This document shows, piece after piece, positions 21,500-33,600 of a DNA stretch of 64,000 bases (position 1 is the first letter of the stretch; every line of letters begins with the position of its first letter). Source of the stretch: Acanthochlamys bracteata (Eukaryota > Streptophyta > Magnoliopsida > Pandanales > Velloziaceae); NCBI GenBank assembly GCA_019914995.1, contig CM034128.1, positions 5,458,501 through 5,522,500 of the forward strand, given 5' to 3'. The notes beneath the pieces are model-generated. The model saw only the letters and a program-made list of their open reading frames with translations, did not search any database and was not told where the DNA came from. Position numbers and translations under genes: made by a program.

Positions 21500-21835
21500 T
21501 TTCATTCACTTCCTATATTTCATAGGCACTCCTTAACAAAATTTGGCTCGGGAGACCTGTAAATCTAATCGTCACCATTAGATATAAATGACTATGAGTT
21601 AAATATATTGATAAAATTTTAACCAATTGGACCTCAGTTTGAATTTCATCGGATCTCTTGATCAAGATGATATAAATATTCGAATCGCGATTCGATTAAA
21701 CTAAAATTTTGTCAGCATAGTTTCATCTCTTAATTTTTTATATTCAATAGTAAAAATTAGATTTAAAGATCTTTTTAGCCCAAATAGCTAGAGAGTGCAT
21801 ATAGAGTGTGGAAAATGCATGCATTATATCCTATA
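21500..21835. mobile_element. Palindromic MITE, degenerate copy
   Basis: Both arms are recognisable (CACCATTAGATATAAATGACT and its mirror TTTTATATTCAATAGTAAAA) but strongly eroded. TA runs flank it. Confidence 0.6.
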
Positions 21836-21843
21836 TATATATA

Positions 21844-22262
21844 AGGGATAGGGGCACTCTAATCCTTATGCACACTCCAACGCACTCCACGACTGTTTGT
21901 GACCGTGGAGACCTTCAAATATAATTTCTATTGTTGGATATGAAGAACTACGAGTTGTTAACATACTGACAAAATTTCATCTCAATCGGACTACGAATAA
22001 ACCTTCATCCGGTCACTTGATCAAGATAACTAAAATAGAAGATATATATATTTTGTTAACTTTTACTATTTGTGTCATCATTATCAAGTGATACAATGAA
22101 GGTCTATTCGTAGTCCGATCGAGATGAAATTTTGTCAGTATGTTAATGACTCATAGTTCTACATATTCAACGGTAGAGATTTGATTTGAAGGTATCCACC
22201 GCCACAAACGGCCGTGGAGTACGCTGGAGTGTGCATAAGAATTGGAGTGCCCTTATTCCTTC
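21844..22262. mobile_element. Palindromic TA-flanked MITE, well-preserved copy
   Basis: It starts GGGATAGGGGCACTC and ends GGAGTGCCCTTATTCCTTCCC. Inner blocks are GTTGGATATGAAGAACTACG and its mirror near 22155-22180. The Mutator-like element begins about 10 bp further on. Confidence 0.8.
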
Positions 22263-22272
22263 CCTATATATA

Positions 22273-23412
22273 TATGTGGTAGCATATGTGCGCACACAAA
22301 TTACTATGCGCGCACATCAGATCTGGATCGTCCGATCTTCATCGGAGGGTCCAGATAAAACTCTTATATGCTATCTCACGTAAATAATATATAAGGGCAC
22401 GCTCGTTATTTCGCGTGCCCTTATACAGTATAACTGTTGTTTTTTTGTTTCATTTTTTTCTCTCAATTTTTTTCTTCTTCTCCCGAACGTCTTTCTTCTT
22501 CTCCCGAGTGGATTCCGACATCGTCTGTCCGAGCCAGAGATCGTCGGTTTTCGCCGAGAATCTTAAGCATTTACTACATAATGTCTTCTAATTGCTTCAC
22601 TTTCAGGTTCAATGACTTCTTTCGATCAACTTCGTTTAAGAGCCTGACTCGGCCCAAACCATATAATATCGACCGGCGAGCTTCAATCCGGTAAGACAGT
22701 GTTGTTTGTTTTTCTCCTCCTTTTTTCTTTCTATTATCTACACCAATTTCATTAATTGCAGCCTCGAGCACCGTCGAAGCCGATCACCTCACTGCCGTGT
22801 GCGCTCCCGAGCTCATCGGTCTTATTTTTTGAATTCGATTAATATCGATTGCTGGTATTATTATTCCTTTCAATTCTTTACCAATGTTTCTTTTTTTATA
22901 GATTTTTGAAATTTCTTTTGTGATGGTGCAATCCGGAACTGGAGCCGGAGTCGGAGCCGGGAGAGATTCAATTAAAGTGTTTCAATTGCAGTATCTTCAT
23001 TTCAGCGTTTAATTTTGTGTTCCTTTTTTTTTGTTGAGTCTTATCTCTATTTTCAGGAAGGTCTGATGATGGAAGAGGTGACCCGCGTGTAGGCTCCTAT
23101 AGGGCTCGCCGGATGCAGCCTTGAGTGCCTCTGGGCTCACTGGGTGCAGTCTTGAGCAAGTGTCTATTTGCTTTTATTTTGTGTTTTTTTGTTTTTCATG
23201 AATGCTGATTCTTTAGCAGTGAATGAATGTCTGCAAATGTGTTTGAATGTGTGAGTGTGTATTAGTGGTATAATGTAAGCCATTCATGTAAACGTGTGGA
23301 GTTTTGTAAACGAATGTTAGGTGTTGTTCGATGGTGAATTGCAATGTAAGCTTGTAGTGTTGTTGTTGTGACAGTTTTGTAAAAAACTTTTGTACAAGCT
23401 TGAATAATACAA
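22273..23412 (+). repeat. Left terminal inverted repeat of the MULE
   Basis: It pairs with 28935-30056 in reverse orientation. Matching blocks include AAGCATTTACT near 22567 with AGTAAATGCTT near 29768, the GGTTTTCGCCGAGAATCTTAAG region, CAATCCGGAACTGGAGCCGG at 22930 with its complement near 29395, the GCCTTGAGTGCCTCTGGGCTC region with its complement near 29200, and TTTTGTACAAGCTTGAATA at 23388. It contains pyrimidine-rich and intron-like sequence and could hold the transposase promoter. Confidence 0.85.
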
Positions 23413-23439
23413 TTGTTTACCGTGTTGTTGTTATACTTC

Positions 23440-25620
23440 ACTTGGATCTGTTTTTATGCTATTAGCTATTCCGTTGATTCTTCTCCAAACAGGAACCACC
23501 GATTCACAAATCTTATTAACCACGAACAAATCATTCCTCCTACAAAGACAAGATTCTTGAAAAATGACTATCCTTTCAAAAAAAGGCTCCCTGATACGAG
23601 CCGTCACCCGCTTCTCCTTCGCAGCTCTCTCCTAGATTCCTCGTCGATTCCTCATTCCCACCTTACAACTTTACGAGCATCACGAGAAGTTGGAGAAAGC
23701 AAACTCCAGCATCAAAGCCGTAGTGCGCAGGGCACGAAACTAGGGAAGGTCGAAGGTGCTTTGATGGCCGGTCCAAGCCCAATCGAATCAATAGATGCGG
23801 ACCGTCTTCGAAAGAGCAGGAAGAGCATAAACTCGGATCCACAGAAAGGAGAGGAAAGAATACAGGTTCGGAGCTGTAAGACCCATGATGAAAGACGAGA
23901 AAGACCTTATCACTTGACTTCCAGTCGGAACCTGACTTTGCTGGATTTTGAACTCAAACTGCGACAAGGCTAATGGGCAGTCTTGGAAAAAGAAAATAAT
24001 AATGGGCTTCTCTTCTTAGCTATCTATAGTATGAGATAGCTAAGGCTGGTTAGTGATAGGAATTGTGAGCAATGGAGACAAAATTAATGTCATGTCAGTT
24101 TTTAGATTCAAAGAGAGATCGCCAAATTTGAATACTCAACTCGACCTGCCTCTTCCACTAGATGTCATCTTTCAAAGAGCAACAACCACCTCTTTTTAAT
24201 GATATCAGCCAAATATAACTCACAAACTAGCACATAAAGCACTAAGGACCTTAGACACCTGCTTTCAATGAGCTATGAAATAATGCTTTACTCAATGGAA
24301 CAACCTGGGAACTGGGGCCTAGGGACCGATATGATGATTGGTTTAGGTACGGGGCCGTACTATAAGCACTTGTATAGATTCGTGCGTGAGACCGCGATCC
24401 ACAAAGGCATGGACTCACCCTTGATTTGGGAATGGAGGAGGGAAACATAGCATGTCATAAGAGCTAGGCGAGGGACCCTACAACGAGAGGGACGCCTCGC
24501 GAGCCGGGCTTGCCTCATATGGCTCTGTCCCGAAATCTGAACCTTCTCTTTCCTTTGACCAGGGGGGTCTCGAACCGGAGAAGAATGAATGTTTGGTAGC
24601 TTTAGCCATTGATGAATGAAGCGATAGAAGCTAGTCGCCTGAAGCAAAGCGATCTTCCGGGCTGAGGTTTTCCTCTTTGTTCTGAATCGTCGTACTCCTT
24701 CTTATCTTAACCTGCTTAGAACTCTATTAGATATCTAGTATTGGGTTGCCATGCTGCTGTTGTTCCTATAGATGAAAGTGCATATGTTGTCTTTCTTCAA
24801 AGTTTTCACCAGCGACTCAGGGCTTTGGAATGGAAGAATTGGTTCAGCATCAACCCGCTTTCCCCGATTATAAAAATAGAAAGCCTTACCTGCTTCTATT
24901 TTGGTTTGGCATTCGTTAGTGAAGGATATTCCATTAATAATGCAAAAGGGGTAGAGGGGATACGTATTTGTTGTTTAGGTCAATTAGGAGGTGCGAAAAT
25001 TGCTAGCGAAGAACTTACTTCATTTCGTTGAAATGAGCGAATCGAGGCCGAATGACTTCCGATAGCTATTGAACTTCCCTGCTCTGAAAAAGACCAGAGC
25101 ATAGCAGGATGAACTAATGTGAATGAGTGTAAGCTTCGTTGCCCCAACACGATTGGTGCTGAAAAAGGGGTCCGAATAAAAGGCGCGCTCTTTTGATGGT
25201 GGTTTAGGCTCAAGTTTTGACCTCGAAATGCAGACTTTCACTCGATTCAGTCCCAACCAAAAGAACTTCTTGTGCAATTCATACATTTTCGTTTTTATGA
25301 CCAGAAATTATTTCTTGATTTCCATTTCAAATTGTTCTCTAGACTTCTCATCAAGGAGTTGAGTTGGGTTGCTCTTTCCCTGCGGCAATGCAGGCACCTT
25401 TCTTCGCTTAGTAACTTTCACAGGTCTTGAAAAAGGCCTTGGCTAAGCCATTGGGTGCAGCATCATAAGCAGTCGAGTGGAGTTGTTTAATCTTTCTTCT
25501 AACACTTCTGGACCACGACTAGTACGCGTGGCTAAGCCAAAGCCTTGAAAGGGCGGTGGGTAATATTTTCAATCAAAAGGCTTAGCCTCAATGCAGTGTT
25601 AGAAGAATAACATGAAAGTA
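23440..25620. other. Probable mitochondrial DNA insertion (NUMT) inside the MULE
   Basis: This block is visibly richer in GC than its surroundings and lacks their AT-rich repeats. It reads like plant mitochondrial intergenic DNA, with short open frames on both strands. One forward stretch near 24930-25005 translates to GVEGIRICCLGQLGGAKIAS, close to a motif I associate with plant mitochondrial ribosomal protein S3, and then loses similarity. It lies precisely between the left TIR and the transposase start. No complete mitochondrial gene is present. The call is compositional plus one short protein match, so the limits are approximate. Confidence 0.5.
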
Positions 25621-25964
25621 ATAAGAAAATAACACTAACTAAACAACATTTAAAGATGACAATTTGTCATTTCCTTACATACCCTTTCTCTCTTGCTGTC
25701 TGTTCTGGTGGGAGATGCATCCCTCCTCTATTTAGCTTCATTTTAGCGGGAACTTCTTCTTAGCAGAAGCTAAATCAACTCAAAATTTTTTTTTTGTTTC
25801 TCTTGTTCTTATTCTTGCATCCACTACTCTTGCCAAATATTTCTACTCTTCCTCTTGTTGACGGGAGCCAGTCTCATTTTGTTTGACTACGCAATATCAC
25901 AGGAGTTACAGATTTGAAGGCCAGGTCTTCTTCTCTACCAATTCCAAACGCGACCAGTGAAAAT

Positions 25965-27600
25965 CACAAAGCACCATGCTTAGGGATGGCATTTGAAAGC
26001 CTCAAAACTGCGAAGCAATTTTATATAAATTATGAAAAAATCGAAGGATTTAGCGACATAACTCGAACTACATAAAAGACTTGTGCTCATTCAGATAAAG
26101 TCACTGTTTGTCAAATGACTTGTAACCTTCTTGGAAATCACCAAGGCCATCGGCCACAACAAATAAACGTCGAATCTGAAAAAGACGTTAAGCAGAAGAG
26201 AAATACAAGTACGATAAAGTATGGGTGTCGTGTAACATTGAGAGTGAAAAAAAATCCTATTGGATTATAGAAAGTAGTGGCTTATAAAAGTGATCACAAT
26301 CATAACCTTATTAGCCTGGAAAAAAAATACGTATATCCGTTTGTAGAAATTACCTACAGCAGCTAAAAGTCTTATTGACTCATTTCGGAATGAAGGCATA
26401 CCTGTGAGTAAGGTTGTAAGTATACTTGACGGACCGCAAAATAAATTTGATGACAGAGACTGTTGGAACCGTTTGTATAGTTCGATGAGTTTAAGAAGTC
26501 TATAAATGCCGATGCTACCGCAGCGATTAACATTTTTAAAAGAAAAAGTATAAAAAATCTAAATTTTTTTATGCAATACAAATAGATAAAAAGTCAAGGA
26601 CAATAAACTTTTTTTGGTAGATGGTTGGTCACGCTGTTAGTTTCAGTATTTTGGTGACATTGTATTATTTAACACCACCTACCGCAAAAATATTTATGAG
26701 ATGTCATTTGCTCCATTCATCGGAGTTAACCATCACAACATGTTAATTCAGTTCCATTGTGCACTACCTTTGGATGAGACTGAAAAATCCTTTCAATGGC
26801 TTTTTGAAACTTAGCTTGCAGTTATGGGCAGACATGCTCTATCTTTAATAATCACAGATCAAGATAGCTATGACTACAGCAGTTGCAAAATTATTTCCGA
26901 ATACACGACATAGATTTTATTTGTGGCATATTATAAAAAAAATTATCGAATATTTTTCACATGTTTATTTCAAGAAATTAAAATTCAAAAAAGGTATCAA
27001 GCCGTGTATTCGAAAAACTTATATTCCTAACGCCTTTTAAAAGAGGTGAGACGAATTGTGTGCATATGAGTTGTAGAAAAATAAATGGCTATGAGGAATA
27101 TACAGGATTCTACAAAAGTGAGCACATGTCTATCATTTAGATATTTACTATGCCGGTAGTAATATTATCGGATGCTCTAAAGGTATGAATTGTATATATA
27201 ACAATTGTATATAAGAATGAGAAATGTTTGAGTAAAATTATTGAGAAAGAAAATAAGAAAGATTATGGAACTAAACACTTGTGTCGCATTGTAGAAGACA
27301 ACTTAAATATCTTAAAAAGTGCAGCAAAACTGTATACGAGAAATGTGTATAACAAGTTTAAATAGGAAATACGTAAAAGTTTAGTCTCAGTACATTTTGC
27401 ATGATGATGAAAATGGTTGTGATGGCTACACGACTTATATTTCTAAGTCTCGAGTAGAATATGATCGGCGTGAGTGAAAAGTAAAGTTTAATCTAGCCAC
27501 AAAAAACGGTAAATATGAATGTAAACTTTTTGAATGTAAACTTATGAATGTAAACTTTTTGCTTCCTAACATAAACTATTTTTTATGAAACATTAGCATT
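25965..27600 (+). pseudogene. FAR1/FRS-type MULE transposase, frameshifted and with stops
   Basis: Three parts of the family order are readable on the plus strand. First is a FAR1 DNA-binding region, LGMAFESLKTAKQFYINYEK, continuing to a KYGCRVTLRVKK segment and a DHNHNLIS motif (about 25980-26320). Second is the MULE catalytic core: FWVDGWSR..FGDIVLFNTTYRKN, MSFAPFIGVNHHNMLIQFHC, SFQWLFET and LIITDQD (about 26560-26870), then, after a frameshift, FPNTRHRFYLWHI (about 26895-26935). Third is a poorly preserved C-terminal region near 27385-27560 (KYECKLFE) where a SWIM zinc finger would be expected. Multiple stops and frame changes rule out a functional product. FAR1 and FHY3 are domesticated relatives of such transposases. 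Confidence 0.85.
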
Positions 27601-27799
27601 TATTATCACTATTGCACTTGCTAGTTACTAGTACACATAATGCTAAAAATAAAGATACATTTGAAGATGAAGATAATGAAGATGAATACGTAATTATTCG
27701 CCTAGAGTAGGATGATGAATTTTATTTTGATATTTTTTGGATAAACACTTACATGTTGTACACAATCTTTTCAAGTTGCAATGGAAAAAAAATTCTGTT

Positions 27800-28640
27800 A
27801 TGTTCAATTTGTTTAAGCTGCATTGCACAACTGTTGTTATAAAAAAAATAATATTTAATTTTATTTTGGCCGGAGGCTAGGCTAGTGAGCTCACCGTCAG
27901 GTCCCTAAGTGAACTCATTGGAAGTTGACTAGTGAGTTATGGAAGCTCACTGGTCAGCTGCTAGTGAGCTAGAGCTCCTTCTGTTTTACATTAAAATAGT
28001 GAAAATACAAGTCAAACAATTTAACAAATTTGTATGTTCAATCTGTTTAAACTGCATTATAAAATAACTTTTAATAAAAAAAATTTAGAGCACCGCCAGC
28101 TCACTGGCCGGAGACTAGGCCAGTGAGATACAAAAACTCAATCTATTTTACATAAACAGATTCTTATGGATGTATTATCAAACAATTTAAACAAATTTAT
28201 ATATTCAATCTGTTTAAACTGCATTATAAAACAACTTTCAATAGAAAAAGAATTTAGAGCACTGCCAGCTCACTAGTCGGAGACCAGATCGGTGAGTTCA
28301 CTAGCAGCTGACTAGTGAGTTGGAAGCTCACTAGTTAGCTGCCAATGAGCTACAAAAGCTCAATCTGTTTTACATAAACAGATTTCTTGTGAATGTATTG
28401 TCAAACAATTTAAACAAACTGTTTAAGCTGCATTTTAAAATAAATTTTAACAGAAAAAGTAATTTGGAGCACTGCCAGCTCATTGATCGGAGACCGATGA
28501 GTTCACTGGCTAGAGACCAGATCAATGAGCTCATTGTCAAAGCGCCAGTGAACTCACTATTAAGGCACTAGTGAGCCAACCAGTGAGATTTGCTAGCTCA
28601 TTTGGCAGCCGACGAGTGAGCTAGCAGAGCTGTCTGTGCT
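27800..28640. repeat. Four-copy irregular tandem repeat within the MULE
   Basis: The anchor CTGTTTAARCTGCATT recurs near 27810, 28043, 28210 and 28419, giving units of about 165-235 bp. Each unit ends in a patch rich in short palindromic words such as AGCTCACTGG, CGGAGACCAG and CAGTGAGTTCACTAG. It lies between the transposase remnant and the right TIR, where subterminal binding repeats might be expected. Confidence 0.75.
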
Positions 28641-28934
28641 CACTGGTCTCCTCTGTCAAGTGTTCTTCAGTTTGGTTGTGGCTGCCATCCATTTATAGGT
28701 AATACACAACTACAAATATTCACTCCATATTTACTTCAAAATCATGTATATTCACACCATATTCGTTTACACAGTTCACTGCCACCCATTATATTCACAT
28801 ATGTAGCTTCCAGTCTACTTTATTCCTTCATATATTTTCAATTCATATTCAACATTCACATTCATATGGTCGGTCACTCATTCAAAACATTCACACAGTA
28901 TTCAAGCTTACACAAAGCATTCACATTACAGTCA

Positions 28935-30056
28935 CATTTCATTCAGTATTCAAACTTGTACAAAAATTTTTTACAGAACTGTCACAAAACAATATTACAA
29001 GCTTATATTGCAATTCACCATTGAAAAACACCTAACATTCGTTTAGAAGACTCCAAACCTTTACATGAATGGCCTGCATTACACCAATAATACACACCTA
29101 CATATTCAAACATATTTGTAAATATTCATTCACTGTCGAATAATCGGCATTAAAAACAGAAAACAAAATGAAAGCCATTAAACACTTGCTCAAGACTGCA
29201 CCTAGTGAGCCCAGAGCCACTCAAGATTGCATCCGACGAGCTCCAGAGAAGCTTACACGTGGGTCATTTTTTCCATCATTGGACCTTCCTAAAAACAGAG
29301 GGAAGACTCAAAAAAAAAAAAAAAAAACACAAAATTAAAACGCTGAAATGAAGATACCTGCAATTGAAATACTATAATTGAATCTCTCCCGGCTCCAGCT
29401 CCAGTTCCGGACTGCACCATCACAGAAAAATTCAAAAAATCTATAAAAAAAGAAACATTGGTAAAGGATTGAAAGGAATAACAATACTAGCAATCGGTAT
29501 TGATCGAATTTGAAAAATAAGACCGGTGAGCTCGGGAGCGCACGCGGCAGTGTGGTGATCGGCTTCGACGATGCTGAAACTGCAGTTGATGAAATTGGTA
29601 TAGATAATACGAAGAGAAGGAGGAGGAGAAGAAAAAACAATACTGACTTACCAGATTGAAGCTCGCAAACCGATGTTTTAGGGTTTGGGCTGAGTCGGGT
29701 TCTTGAACGAAGTTGATCGAAAAGAACTATTGAATCTAAAATTGAAGGAAGGAGAAAATATTATGCAGTAAATGCTTAAGATTTTCGGCGAAAACCGACA
29801 ATCGCCGGCTCGGAAAGGCAATGTCAGGATCAGCTCGGGAGAAGAAGGAAGACGCTCGGAAGAAGAACGAAAGAAAATCAGAGAGAAAAATTTAAAAAAA
29901 ATAGTTATACTGTGTAAGGACATGCGAAATACGAGCATGTCCTTACACAGTATTTACGTAAGACAGCAGATGCGAGTTTTATCTGAACTGTCCGATCTCC
30001 AGATCTGATTTGTGCGATGTGTGCGCACAGTAACCTATGTGCGCACATCTCCTACC
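28935..30056 (-). repeat. Right terminal inverted repeat of the MULE
   Basis: Reverse-complementary partner of 22273-23412. The two TIRs differ by many substitutions and small indels, indicating considerable age. Confidence 0.85.
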
Positions 30057-30060
30057 ATAT

Positions 30061-30260
30061 AGTCATTTTGATCAAATTGTCGAATGAAGGTCAATTTGTA
30101 ATTCGATTGTGTTGAAATTTTGTTAGTATATTTTTACTCATTATTTTTTATATTCAAATGATGAAGATTAGATTTGAAAATCTTACGTGCCAAAAATGAC
30201 TTGCGGTGAATGATTATAGTGGTGTGAGTATATGTAATCATACAATCTATATAATGGTGT
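30061..30260. mobile_element. Palindromic MITE, right arm only, abutting the MULE
   Basis: GTCATTTTGATCAAATTGTC...GATTGTGTTGAAATTTTG...GAATGATTATAGTGGTGTGAG forms a right arm whose mirror is the left arm at 20813-20990. It is followed by a short direct repeat (AGTATATGTAATCATACAATC, twice at about 30228 and 30262). Confidence 0.6.
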
Positions 30261-30602
30261 CAGTATATGTAATCATACAATCTATATATAATTTTAAAAT
30301 TTTTAAAATTTATATAGTACTATATATTTTATTTTTTGAAAATAAAAAATTGAAGTAGAAATAAAAAGATTTTTGAGAAGTACTTCCAAACGGTCGCTTT
30401 GTTACGTAACCCTTCATATGAGCAGAGTTACCGAAGAGGTTTATTTCGTTACCATAAGTAACTTTGTAACCAACCTGATCCACTCAAACAAAACTGATTT
30501 TTCTCCTCTTCATCAAAGCTAAAAATGAAGAAGAAAATCTGAGATAGAGCGCGAAGATAACATAGACCTGTTCCGTTCTTTTTCCCCGCCGGTGTCCGCA
30601 CC
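30261..30602. other. Promoter-side sequence of the At5g03900-like gene
   Basis: AT-rich DNA passing into a mixed 5' UTR (about 30500-30602) directly before the ATG. No strong TATA box is obvious. Confidence 0.4.
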
Positions 30603-33600
30603 ATGGGTTCACTCTCAGCTTTCTTCACTCCTTCAACTCATCAACGCTCTCAACTCCCTCGCCTTCCCTATAAATACCCCACCAACGCTCGCTTCCATTT
30701 CTTCTCTCCTCCCTCTGCTCGTTTTCCTTCTCTTCTGATCAAATCGCCGAGATTGATCAAAGTTAGGGTTTCGATCTCCACAATTCGTGCTGCTGGTGTT
30801 CCAGTTCCGGCGACCATTAGGCCTGGCGGTGGAGTGGAGACTGATAAGTTGCCTGCTGGTGTACGGAAGAGATTGTTGGAGGCCGTTGATTACTATGGAG
30901 GACGTGTTACGATTGGTGATGTTGCGAGCAGGACTGGAATGAAGGTTGATGAAGCCGAGCGAGCTCTGCAGGCGCTTGCTGCGGATACTGGTGGATTTCT
31001 AGAGGTATTTTGGTATTTTCATTTTTGGTTTATTTTGTCAGATTAATAGTAGAGATAGAAGTGATCAGTTGTTTCTGTAACAAGTTAGAAAATTTGCTCA
31101 TGTTTTGATACTGATTTGTTGCTGATCTTTTGTTTAATCTCGTAAACCTAACCAGGAGTTTGTCTAGTGACTTCAAAGTTGATTTCTCCTCTAGAATTCT
31201 TATTATATGCATAAGTGAGGCATGAAGTCAAGAAAAAAATGGATGCTCCACAAATATAAAATTACTAAGAGTATGGATGTGTTATAAGTTATCTTCATTT
31301 ATTAATGGGCTACAGAAGTTAAGAGAGAAAGAAGAAGATAAATGACTGCAAAAAATCCCTTAGGTCATCCAGTGAGCTTTTGCTTTGTATTTATGTTTTA
31401 AACAACTTTACATGAAATGGACGTCTAATTTTCATGAGATCTTACAATATATGCATAGATAGATAATTGGAACAAAATTTTAGTTGGTTGCACAATCTGT
31501 TAGAATATATTAATCAATCTTATCTTCAATTTATCCTCTAGATGTTTCTGTAGATGATTTCATCTCCTATCATGAGCCACCCTGCAAGCTTAGGAATCTA
31601 AGAAAAATGCTAAGCTTGGTTTGAAGTATTTGAAGTTGTTGTTGAAGATGTAGCTCTTTTGTAATGTCTGATACCTGATGTTCAAATGAAATAAAATAGA
31701 CTTCAAGTTGTCTAGAGTTGATTTTCTCTCATACAAAGTGACATCTTTCTCAATATGTTTCTTACGGCGGTGGCAAACCGTTTATATGGAATTGATGTTG
31801 CGCTTGCAAGGCTGCACCATGTAAAGGGACATAGGAAAGTGGCAGGTGAAGTTTTCTAAAAAGAGAACAAAGCTAAGAAATTTCATAGTGTGCTCCGAGC
31901 ATTTCTACTCATCCTCAGCTGAGTACCGAGCAGCAGTATGCTGCTTCTTGGTGAATCAATGAATTGCCTTTGAACCAAGGTAGGTGCAACAACCATGTAT
32001 ATGACGATTGGAACTGTCTAGCAGCATCATACATGGCCATTAAATGAGAAGGCCTTTGTTAGAAGTTCAAGTCAGATTATTAATGGTCCTTTCAGAAATC
32101 TGAGAATTTTTTGGATAGTGACCATATGCTCCTCCCTATATCGTTCATGGATTGACAAATTTGATTTACCACAAAGGAGATACTTCCCCCTGTTAGAGTT
32201 ATATATTGCAAGGTTCTTATAATACTACAAATTTGAGATTAATCCTGTGAAGAGGTCTGAAAGAACTCCCTGTCTTGGATATAGTTGCAGGGAAGAAGAA
32301 ACTAGCTTGCATTATGCATATTTGTTTGTGACGTAGATCATGCACATACTTGGTTTGAGAATAAAGAGACCGTATCTTGATGAGCATCATACTAAGAAGT
32401 AGGAGATTGCCCTGAAATTTCATGCAAAGCATGGTGTTGAGGACCTTGATAATAGGTTGGATGTAGGTTTTGCTCTTTTTTAAAATAGTGTCGTGTACAT
32501 GTGGAAGTAAGGATGTAACTCTATGAGTAGACTGTAAAAGAAAGTAGAGGGATTTGAAAGTAAATAGCAAAGCCCAGTTAAAGAAATTTGGTAGTAAGTT
32601 TGGAGTAGCATGCTTGTGGAATTTGTTGAAGGCCATAAATGGGCTCTGTCATTTTGCAAACATGATGCAGATGACACTTACCATGAAGATCTCCATCCAG
32701 AACACATTTTTGACATCATGCTAAGAAATGTGTCTATTACATGAGATAACCATTGATAGAATGACACATATGGCACTATGATTGACAACCAAATGCTATA
32801 GTCTACACCAACCTATTATGAAACCCTTTAGCCATCTAGATTCTGCTTGATGTTGTGAACCCACGCCGAACCCACGACATTCATGTGAGGTTGATATGGT
32901 TGAAACTCCTAAGTAATATTTTGTTTTTACCTTTTTGTCCAAGGGCATACCATCATTTAACAAGTTTTGAGGCTTCGAATAAGTACTAGGATTAGGATCA
33001 TATGTTACTAGAAAGTAGAGAAAACAAGTAAGGCTTTAGAGTAAGTAGTAGGAGTAGGATCTTATGTTGCTAACAAAGCATAAGGCAAAGACGACCGATA
33101 CAGATGCTTCCTTCTCGAAATTTCCTCCTAGACATCTGGTTATCACTTGATAGGTGTTAGTGGTGGGGTGGTTTTTTGTGCTTTTTGTATAGTAGGAATA
33201 AACAACCAAGAGTCATGATAGAAGTTATTAACAAATAAAACACAATATCTAAAACTAGAATGTGGTCCCTGTCCCTGAAGAAGGACCAAAATATCTGAGT
33301 AGATTATTTAAAAGATTAGGACCAAGTAGATGATGACATAGGAAAGCTAATTTCAGAACTTTTGACAATCTAGCATGATGAACAAATAGAATTGCTTTAG
33401 GGAGTAGACATAGTAAAAAAAAAAGTTGTTATTTGAATCAAGAAACAGGGGTGCCTAGTCAATAATGCCATATAGCACTAGGTACATGCTGATACATGAA
33501 GCAGTGAACAATTTGGATCCTGAGCTAGACAAGGAAAGAGTCCAAAGAGGGTAAAGTCCATTTATGCAATTCTTCCGCTATAAAGATTTTCTCCATAACT

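Larger units (their letters stand above)
22273..30056 (+). mobile_element. Mutator-like element (MULE) with ~1.1-kb terminal inverted repeats
   Basis: The left end (GGTAGCATATGTGCGCACAC, from about 22277) and right end (TGTGCGCACATCTCCTACC, to about 30053) begin long inverted repeats that continue inward for about 1.1 kb. Between them lie mitochondrial-looking DNA (about 23440-25620), a broken FAR1/FRS-type transposase gene (25965-27600, +) and a tandem-repeat block (27800-28640). Very long TIRs plus a FAR1-related transposase place it in the Mutator superfamily. The element sits in TA-rich sequence, so its 9-bp-type target duplication cannot be read with confidence. It is not autonomous because the transposase is broken. 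Confidence 0.85.

Noticed and set aside
23413..23973. 186-aa open frame at the left of the mitochondrial-looking block
   Set aside because: No ATG-linked recognisable protein; the frame crosses the junction between TIR and inserted DNA.
24540..24600. Possible tRNA B box (GGTTCGAGACC on the minus strand)
   Set aside because: The flanking bases do not form a T-arm stem and no acceptor or anticodon arms can be drawn.
24268..25286. Several overlapping open frames on both strands
   Set aside because: GC-richer organelle-like DNA produces chance open frames. Only the short rps3-like match is worth noting.
27800..28640. CRISPR-like array
   Set aside because: Units are long and irregular without uniform spacers, and the setting is a plant nuclear transposon.
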